Shown here: positions 56,466 to 64,000 of the stretch, in pieces | Position numbering within the stretch: position 1 is the first letter of the stretch | Layout: every line of letters starts with the position of its first letter | Assembly (NCBI GenBank): GCA_947359465.1 | Contig: OX375881.1 | Location: 76,407,914 to 76,471,913, forward strand | Direction: 5' to 3' | DNA length: 64,000 nt | Origin: Metellina segmentata | Taxonomy: Eukaryota > Arthropoda > Arachnida > Araneae > Tetragnathidae | Notes under the pieces: model-generated | The model's input: only the letters and a program-made list of their open reading frames with translations | Told to the model about the DNA's origin: nothing | Databases searched by the model: none | Made by a program: the position numbers and the translations under genes

Positions 56466-56500
56466 CAGTCGGGTTGCTCCAGCGTAGGTCGCTAATTAAC
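56466..56500 (+). repeat. SINE tail fragment
   Basis: CGGGTTGCTCCAGCGTAGGT then CGCTAATTAACC matches the 3' end of the SINE body. Confidence 0.55.
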
Positions 56501-57601
56501 CAAACTGACGCCTGTTCTTGCTTAAAGACTGATTCCAAGCACACGGTGGCAAACTAGGTAACGTAAATTACCGGGCGTATTAACATTTCCTGTAATCACG
56601 CTCATTCCAAAATAGGGGATCGTTCCAAAATCAAATCTGGACTCTACTCAGATTGAGAATATAATAACATTGTTCCTCACACCGTGCATTGGGCTTGTCT
56701 GGTGAAATTGTTTTAATGTATTGAAACTATACTCACCTCATGACCTCGGCCAGAAGTTGTTGCTCTACAAGGTACAAACGAAGACTCATATATGATATAG
56801 AAATAGGCTGACCTATGAATGATACATACATTGTACTAAAGTCTTTGAGTGATGCATTGGTTGTGAGAATATCTGTAAGTGGTACACAATCTTGCAAATA
56901 AACTATGGTAATTCTCACCAACCCACTCCGATGTAATTATCCGTGTAAAGTATGTGTTTTGTCATTCTTTTGGTGCATAATCTATTGAGCATTTATTAAC
57001 CCAATGACATCAACCAGATTGTTTTGTTCTATAAGGAACAAACAAAGCCTCATATGGATGCGTACGTGGACTGACCTTTAAATCGTACGTGTATTGTACT
57101 AAAATCTGTGAGTGATACACGGGTTGTCAGAATATCTGTGAGCGACACATAGATTGGTAAAATATCTGTAAGTGGTACAGAAGCTTAAAATTAAATTCAG
57201 TAATGCTCAAACCTCCCCCCCCCCACACACACACACACCGATTTCAATCTCCAGATCAAACTTGGGTACTATCCTATCCTCGTTTTATAATCTATTGAAC
57301 CAACCTTTATTAGCCTCATGACCACAGTCAGATTGTGCCGTTCTATAAGGGGCAACCTTAGATTGATGTGCAAGTTTAGATATGAATAGTACATACTCTG
57401 TACTAATATTTGTGAGAGATACATAGGTTGTGATTATACTTATTTATAAGTGGTAGACTTTAGACTATTAAAATTAATTTTATTAATACTGACTAACCCC
57501 CGATGTAAATATTCGTGTCATGTGCTCGGTTTGCCCATCCCTTGTTTTATAATCCATTGAACTTTTATTGACTTAATGAACTTGATTGGGTTGTAAAAGG
57601 G

Positions 57602-57937
57602 TAATTGGTAGTTGATAATTTTTAGCTAACGTCGTACTGGAACAACACAACGTTCTATTGACGACTGTCCTTGATCAATCCCTTAAGGTAAAGATCCGAG
57701 GACAACACCTCGTAATTTTGAACCACGGTCAGATGACGAGGCAACACCTGAGCTGGCACCCTACTCTCCAAACTTCCACACCAACCCAAAGTGAGGACTT
57801 TCAGCCACGACAGATTTAAGGTGCACCAGTCGCTTCTACACCATACGCTTACAAATATTCATGACCAGACCCGGATTCGAACGAGGAACCTTCCGATCTA
57901 GAGGCTAACACCTTAACCACTGTGCCGGTTGGTCGGC
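57602..57937 (-). repeat. Full-length SINE, type II head, 14-bp TSD
   Basis: Reverse full copy from tail (TTTTTAGCTAACGTCGTACT) to head (ACCACTGTGCCGGTTGGTCG). TSD GGGTTGTAAAAGGG at 57588-57601 and 57938-57951 is exact. It sits in the tandem array. Confidence 0.95.
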
Positions 57938-57989
57938 GGGTTGTAAAAGGGAAATAAAAAGCTTTATATTTGTAAATTGGATCTAGACC

Positions 57990-59030
57990 AGCATTTTTCA
58001 ACCGTTGTGCTGCGAAAATGACACTGGCATGCCTTACAGGTGGAGAAACGGTTTAAGGGGACCAGTGCACAAAAAAATATATACATCAAAATTTCAAGTA
58101 TATTTTTATAAATTTAAATAAATGCTTATACAATTATGTTTAAAATGAATATTATTTATGAAGATACCGGGAGTAGAAGTATTTAATATAATTTTTTTTA
58201 AATACCTGTGCGCGCGCGCGCGCCTGAAGTGAGGTCAATTTTATGCTTTAAGCTTTAATATCTCAAAATGTGTATTTTTTCCATAAAAGGAACATTTTTT
58301 CAACATCTATTCAAGCAAAGATTTAAAAAAAATGGTTTACTAGTGTAACATACATTATAACATATTTTAACACAGGAATTTGTTCTATCTGCTCAGAAAA
58401 GCTCATTTTGATTATTTAAAAGGATGAAAATTGGTCATTTAAAAAAAAATAAGAAGAAAACAATCTTAAATTTTCAAATTTTAAGTTTTTAAAAAATCTC
58501 TATGTAAAAGTGTGTGTTCATAACATGCATAAAAATATTCAAATCAATGCACATAAAAGATTCTGAGAGAATGTTCCTTAAAATTTGACCATTTTAGCAT
58601 TACGGAGATAGGACTGCACTAATCGTTAAAATCTGTAAAATTTATTTAATTTAAAAGGCTTAATTTTTTACTTTTAACACGTTTGTTGGCGAATAATTTC
58701 AAACAGTACCAGTATAAATAATTTTAAATGTGATTTTTGTATCATAAATGAGAAATAAATTGTTTCCAAATAATATTTTTTAGAACTCTACTTTAAAGCA
58801 AAAATAGTAGGCAGCTATTACTATTTTTAAAACAATCGAAAATATGCCTTCTTTAGTCAGATCGACGAAGTACATAATTTTTATGAGCCTCAGATTTTTG
58901 GTATTTAGTTAAAGCGTGCCAAGAAAATGAGAATGTTGAAAATATTGGTTACAGATTAACAATATCAACAGCATTCTTAAACGGCTCATACCTTAAAAGT
59001 TAAAATGACTAACATTATTACGAATTAGTT
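57990..59030. other. AT-rich insert, possible decayed DNA transposon parts
   Basis: AGCATTTTTCAACCGTTGTG at 57991 resembles the start of some hAT-derived repeats, and TTAAGGGGACCAGTGCAC at 58053 resembles the TTAAGGGG starts of the elements at 40.2 and 46.8 kb. No matching right ends were found. A GC dinucleotide run lies at 58208-58222. No coding sequence. Confidence 0.35.
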
Positions 59031-59559
59031 TTAATATCCTTGCCAAGTGTTCTGTGTTTGTCCGGTACTCCTTGTTTTGAGCTATTGAACCTTTATTAAC
59101 TAATGAACTAAGCCAAGTACTGCAAGGAAAATATAAAGCATCGGATCGATGTGTGATGCACAAGCTGTAACGACATATGTGAGTGGCACATAAGCTATAA
59201 AAATATCTGTAAGTGTCATATAGTTTAATTTAGTAGCATCCGAATAAATACCCTATTTTAGTATTCTATATGTTAGTATCCACTATATGTGTCCACTTCT
59301 AATTGATTACATTTTACCGGATTTTTATCTACCTAATGCGTTTAGTCGGGTTGCTTTACTACAATGAAGCACCATCAGATCGATATGTATATATTCGTAG
59401 GATTAAAGTTAAACTGGGGTAAGGATAGTGCTGTATCCAATTTCAGTGCCAAGGGTGCTATATTCTTCCGTCTCTCGTTGTTATAGTGTATCAACTTTTA
59501 TCATTATAATAGGCAAATTTAGGTAGTGTTGCTCTATTTAGCTATGTAAATAAGAATGG

Positions 59560-61099
59560 AGTGTGTTTGTGCATTAAATAATTTTCTATCGGTTTGGGGT
59601 CATTTTGATTCGATTCGCGTCTCTTGCTCGTTTGGTATCTGTCTGTGTGTGCCCATGTTGCTCCAAATGGTTTAATATATTTTCATGAAACTTGGTACAT
59701 TCTGAGTACTTACATTCATTTAGTGACTGAATGTTGCGTACGCCTGTTTGTTCGTCTTCCTGTTCTATGTTCGATTTTGCATTTGTTTGCTTGTACATGC
59801 ATTTTTATGCCATATAATAAGATACAATGTTCTTTATTTTATACATCATTTATATTAACTTAATGGGTGCAATACTAAACTTTTCTTTGTTAACCTATGT
59901 AGATAAATTTCTTGCTAAAACATCTGAGTATACTTAAATCAACCATGATTTGGTAGTTGTAGAATATAGATTGATGACTACGATTATTTGAACTGTTTTA
60001 CCGGTACTGCTGAAAAAGCAATTATTTTTCCCAAAATTATTTTTTCATGGAATTTTATCTCTGATATTTCATTTACTTCAAATCTTATTTTTGTTCCTTG
60101 CGCAACGTCAACGATTATCGAATATTTGGACAAACAATTTTTCCAACGAACGGGAACGAAACGGAAACTCGTGTTGGTTGATCACCCCGTATAGTGATAT
60201 TTTCTGTTTCTTTCGCTTTGAAATAGTTTCACGTTTTAAATTTTGTATACTTTTTCGTTGTAAGTTGTGGCAACTGTGCAAAATCATGAGATAAAACATA
60301 ATCACGACTTAATAACATTAGAACAACTTTTTTACCGACAACTTTTGTTTCGTTTCATTTCGTTGGTTTTCTTTTGTTTTCTGCTTAAAATATTTATTAT
60401 TTAATTAATTGCATATCCCTTTTCACCACACGCAACACTACCACAAAGTATTCGGCTGATAGTGTAGGTAAGTCAAATAAAGCAAATTTATTTTAAGTGT
60501 AATTGTGTAATTTTAACGTTATTCAAAGAATAATATTGTTAAAATAATCCGAACTAGAACTTTTGAAATATTAAAAAATTATTATTCATAATGACAGGAA
60601 GTCAATGTGGATTATTTTATGAGCTGAAGTTATTCTTAAATAACTTATTATATCTGTTAAAAGTTTATTGAAAACAATGATTTCCTATATTAAAAATATG
60701 TCAAATCGATTTAACATTTTTTAAATGGTAATAGGTAACTTTTTTAGTTCTGTACTGAAGATATTCAATTTTAAAACAAGTTCTTTTCTTGTTAGACCTC
60801 AAAATGTAATTTTCAAAAAAATTTATTCGACCTAAAAAAACTTAGTGATGAAAATTTTATTAAATTAATTTGTCATCACTCCCTTAAACATTGCAAAAAT
60901 TTGACAATGTCGCTTTTCTGATGCAAAAGTGCAACAATTAACAAAATATAGTTTCGTTGACTTTGAATACGAGATCACTCACCATAGAGATTCGATACTT
61001 TTATAAAAATTAAGTTGTGAGCATGTAAAGAACATAAGAAAGTGAATTCCAAATCTCCCTCAAAATCGTCTTTTGTAGAAGTAACCTTAGTGTCACCTT
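59560..61099. other. Unannotated AT-rich stretch
   Basis: Only short overlapping frames on both strands (59586-59863, 59988-60305) without recognisable domains. Confidence 0.35.
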
Positions 61100-61107
61100 G
61101 CGTCATT

Positions 61108-61300
61108 GGTGGAGTGGTCGTTCACGGTAAGAAGGCGATTTGTCGCCAAATATGGTAACGTTCACCTTTTGCGGATTTTCTTCACATCTGCCGTTTTGTT
61201 ATGGCAACCCTATCTGCTGTTGCGGAATTCGGCCGCCATCTTGATTTGGCGACAAAAATTAGTTGGCGACAAACGTCTTACCGTGAACTACCACTCCACC
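61108..61300. mobile_element. MITE, 193 bp, ~30-bp TIRs, exact 8-bp TSD
   Basis: TIRs begin GGTGGAGTGGTCGTTCACGG at the left and GGTGGAGTGGTAGTTCACGG read inward from the right, continuing through TAAGA and TTTGTCGCCAA with a small gap. The flank GCGTCATT is repeated exactly at 61100-61107 and 61301-61308. Eight-base duplication suggests hAT-type mobilisation, but the termini lack the usual CA start, so the superfamily is open. The 89-residue frame across it is not a gene. Confidence 0.9.
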
Positions 61301-61308
61301 GCGTCATT

Positions 61309-62042
61309 TTGTAACTGCCATATACAGTGTATGATGTATGTGAAATGTATTACAGGGATGGATATGCATGTGTAGAATTTTTGTCCAAAGTAAGTTGTAC
61401 ATATTATAAAGATGTTAAAATATTACTTTATGCTAATGCGAAAGACAAGTGATTATATATTCTGACAATTTCTTCAATTTAGAGTTTACCGATTCATCCC
61501 GAGTTGGTCGGGTAATTTTGCTAGTAACAGTTAAATGTAGCCTCAGGGGTAATTTGTTTCTTTCCTGATATGCGTATTACAATGGTATCCAAGATGCCCA
61601 ATACGCTAGGATATCATTGAGGAATTATTAGTATATGTGTGTCACTTCTTGATAAAAAATAAATATAATAATATTATTCTGGTAATCATATTCAAATAAT
61701 CCACAGCACTAAGATATGATTCTAGATCTACAAGCCAACGACACACTATTTATCCTCAAATTTGAACAAACTATTGATAAAGAATACCAACAGTTAGTGA
61801 GATTGTCCTAATTTCTATCAATTCGTCGTTATGTAATACGTATTAAAACCTTTCTGAAGCTATTCCAGTTTGAGCATTCATCGTTTCTTGTATGTTCCTT
61901 CTACCAAGTCAACTTAGATGCTGTTCCATTTTTTCTGCATGTACTACATTAAATTAACAAGTAATGTGCAACATATTTTACTCAAAAGATTAATTTTTTT
62001 TTCTCGAAGATAGATAATATATCTATTTTTATGATTAGTTGT
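61309..62042. other. Unannotated stretch
   Basis: AT-rich, nothing recognised. Confidence 0.35.
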
Positions 62043-62054
62043 CATAAGAAACAT

Positions 62055-62261
62055 TTTTTTTTACGCCGGATACTTGATCACTGATCATTTGTCACTACAA
62101 GGCCAAAATCGATGGGCAATTGTAAAGGGACTCCCAGTGGAAGGCCATCACTTCCTCTTACTAAGGACATCCCATTTACGCCCATGCTCTGACCCCGGAT
62201 TCAAACCAGGAACCTTCCTATCTAAAGGCTAACACCTTAACCACTACACCGATTTGTCGGC
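62055..62261 (-). repeat. Second SINE family: type II head, other body, poly(A) tail
   Basis: On the minus strand it starts with the type II head (GGTGTAGTGGTTAAGGTGTT, AGGTTCCTGGTTTGAATCCG), but the sequence after CATGGGCGTAA (GGGATGTCCTTAGTAAGAGG, CCACTGGGAGTCCCTTTACA) is not the body seen elsewhere. It ends in nine A after GTATCCGGCGTA. TSD CATAAGAAACAT at 62043-62054 and 62262-62273 is exact and marks the whole 207 bp as one insertion unit. Confidence 0.9.
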
Positions 62262-62327
62262 CATAAGAAACATGAATAACAAGAACAACATATCATGAAA
62301 TCAGGTTTATGATATTCTTAACATTAA

Positions 62328-62873
62328 CCTTTCAAGTGATTTCGTCGAGATACCTTATCCATCAAGATATGATCAAGTTTGCTAATGACGAGATATCTCG
62401 TTATCAGGATATTGTCGATCTTTTATGATGTCGATATTACGATATGGTCATTTTCTTCTAATGACAAGATTTCTCGTCCTTATATATCTAATCATTTGTT
62501 CTCACGACGAGTTAGGTATAGTGTTTAAGGTGTTAGCCTCTAGATCGGAAGTTCCTGGTTCGAATCCGGGTCCGGGCATGGATGTTTGTAAGCGTATGGT
62601 GTAGAGTCGGCGGGTGTACCTTAAATCTGTCGTGGCCTAAGCTTCTCACGTTGGGTTGGTATTGAAGTTTGGAGAGTGGAGTGCCAGCTCAGGTGTTGCC
62701 TCGTCATCTGACTGTGGTTCAAAATTACGAGGTGTTGTCCGAGAGTCTTTCCCTTAAGGGACTGATCCCGGACCGTCGTCAATAGCCCGTTGTGTTGCTC
62801 TAGTACGACGTTAACTGAAATTACCAAATTATTATCACGTCGAGTTACCTTGTTGAGACCACCACCAGGAGGG
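62328..62873. mobile_element. TTAA-flanked MITE of the TCTCGTC family, split by a SINE
   Basis: TTAA flanks at 62324-62327 and 62874-62877. Left end CCTTTCAAGTGATTTCG; right end, read inward, CCCTCCTGGTGGTGG, the same terminus as at 15809. The interior holds GACGAGATATCTCGTTATCA and GACAAGATTTCTCGTC. Without the SINE at 62515-62834 it is about 210 bp, close to the 217-bp copy at 30.8 kb. Confidence 0.8.
62515..62834 (+). repeat. Near full-length SINE, type II head, 13-bp TSD
   Basis: Forward copy starting in the head at GGTATAGTGTTTAAGG, with B box GGTTCGAATCCGGG, full body and tail GACGTTAACTGAAATTACC. TSD TCACGACGAGTTA (62502-62514) versus TCACGTCGAGTTA (62835-62847), one mismatch. The first ~15 bp of the head are missing. 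It interrupts the surrounding MITE and is therefore younger. Confidence 0.92.
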
Positions 62874-62879
62874 TTAATA

Positions 62880-63655
62880 ATAATCGATAAAAAAATAACT
62901 TCAAGCTAATAAAGCAATTCGAAACAAGTGGAGAAAATGATCAAAAGCATGAATTGACATCAATATGTGTCCAGTTACGGAATTAAAATCCTTCTTTCTT
63001 ATCTTTTACAAATATAATTTTTTAGAGGAAGACATTCCGAATGAAATTGACAAGATCCAGTTCTAGTCATACTTTCCTGTTTGGAATATATAAAACTGAA
63101 AATTATCTGTCCTTTCCTCTAATTCTCCTATTTTGATGGTTCTAGTACTTTATTTTTTCCCATTACTCTGAACTTTGCGACAGCATTTTATTTCGAGCGC
63201 AAAGAGGAATATCCATTCTGGACACGTGAGTGACATCAAATGATATCACGCACGCAAAGCAGAATATGGTTACATCGTCCTCGAGAAAATAACGGTTCCT
63301 GTGTAACTGCATGAGGGAGGAAATTAGTTTGAAATTTAGTTACTGAAGAGGTTGAATCGAATGCAAAAGGAACTAATTGTGAATTTGAGATTACTAGGAG
63401 ATTTTGTTTCAATCAATTCACTCATGTCATTAACGTTTAGAGGCCTTGGTAGCCCAGTTGGAACAGCCTTTAAGTCCCCCGTTTTACACATCTGATTTTT
63501 CAACGTGCGGCGCCGCTGCGGCACCGCAGCACAACTATGCACACATAACCGTGAAAGGACGCAACTTGTGGATTAAACTGTAACAAGACTGATGAGTTCA
63601 AAATGTTACAAGGCTTTTAAAGATTTGAAGATACAATTCCTGTATGTTTTGTTTT
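62880..63655. other. Mostly unannotated stretch
   Basis: AT-rich. At 63441-63475 there is GAGGCCTTGGTAGCCCAGTT and GGAACAGCC, a likely scrap of the type I SINE head. No gene recognised. Confidence 0.4.
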
Positions 63656-63921
63656 AGGTATGTAGGTATTTCAATTAATGTCTCACTGGAGCAACACAAC
63701 GGGTTATTGCCGATAGTCCAGGATCAATTACGAAGGGAAAGATCCGAGGACAATACCACATTATTTTGAACCACGGTCACACCTGAGCTGGCACTCTCTA
63801 AAGTTCTACAACGCGCCAAGGAGAGGACATTTGAGGCCTCGACATATTTAACGTGCACCAGCTCCCATGTACATTACGGTCTTTGGTTGTATCCAAACTC
63901 GTAACCCTCTGGTTTATTGTA
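63656..63921 (-). repeat. SINE copy, type I head partly present
   Basis: Reverse copy with tail TTTCAATTAATGTCTCACTG, then CAACACAACGGGTTATTGCC, GAAAGATCCGAGGACAATAC, CACCTGAGCTGGCACTCTCT, TTAACGTGCACCAGCTCCCA, and the start of the type I head (AACTCGTAACCCTCTGG). A deletion of about 15 bp removes GATGACGAGGCAA. Confidence 0.88.
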
Positions 63922-64000
63922 TGAGATCTCAAAGTCCAAAGAGATCTTGGTTTTAGTAAATATCTGAATCACTCATGTTTTTATTAATTTAATCGTATTT

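Larger units (their letters stand above)
56700..59560. repeat. Degenerate tandem array, ~260-310-bp unit, with insertions
   Basis: The recurring order is TTGARC-TTTATTAAC, ATGACCTCRGYCAG-like, GTTCTATAAGGRACAA, GTACTAAAATCTGTGAGTGA and AATATCTGTAAGTGGTACA, with unit anchors near 56737, 57002, 57315, 57573, 59098 and 59332. The fourth unit is cut by a SINE and then by ~1 kb of unrelated AT-rich sequence (57990-59030). Units have diverged well beyond those of the 337-bp array, so this array is old. Confidence 0.75.

Noticed and set aside
59624..59863. 79-residue ORF with many Cys and hydrophobic residues
   Set aside because: No signal or family pattern, overlapped by an antisense ORF of similar size; chance in AT-rich DNA.

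Overview
This is an AT-rich metazoan nuclear window in which I find no intact host gene. The mix of elements (Tc1/mariner, piggyBac, hAT, Helitron, a decayed non-LTR retrotransposon and abundant tRNA-derived SINEs) fits an arthropod. The SINE body looks like ones I associate with spiders, but that is recall rather than a search, so I offer 'arthropod, possibly chelicerate' with low confidence. Almost all longer open frames are transposase fragments or chance frames in repeats.

Layout. 1-745: 3' end of a hAT transposon with the conserved C-terminal dimerisation motif. 1.6-3.6 kb: tandem array with a ~337-bp unit. 5954-6836: hAT element with perfect 16-bp terminal inverted repeats (TIRs) and an 8-bp target-site duplication (TSD). 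10114-10767: short Helitron with TC start and CTAG end between A and T. 13.4-13.7 kb: reverse transcriptase relic. 15.8-18.0 kb: three elements nested in one another (TTAA-type MITE, then an unclassified TIR element, then a piggyBac). 18.2 kb: long TA microsatellite. 22.8-24.2 kb: a Tc1-like relic split by a young mariner whose third catalytic spacing is DD41D. 29.7-30.0 kb: 20-bp minisatellite. 30.4-31.1 and 31.6-33.1 kb: two tandem arrays, each pierced by a DNA transposon, so sibling units supply the empty sites. 36.0-38.0 kb: long-TIR DNA transposon with transposase-like fragments. 40.2-41.1 and 46.8-47.7 kb: two TTAA-flanked elements. 44.4-45.4 kb: mariner relic partly folded back on itself and a 513-bp TIR element. 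41-64 kb: very dense SINEs, including a 437/487-bp palindrome built around one SINE insertion. 56.7-59.6 kb: degenerate tandem array with later insertions.

The SINEs are modular. One body and tail (ending in ATTACC repeats) occurs behind two different tRNA-like heads, and one of those heads also occurs in front of another body ending in poly(A). Several copies have clear 12-14 bp TSDs. Together these nestings allow relative dating of several insertions. I see no CRISPR array, operon, rRNA or standard tRNA gene. No new gene system could be demonstrated; the most unusual items are the triple nesting, the DD41D mariner with 121-bp TIRs, the subterminal palindromes of the piggyBac, the SINE palindrome and the SINE head/body exchanges.
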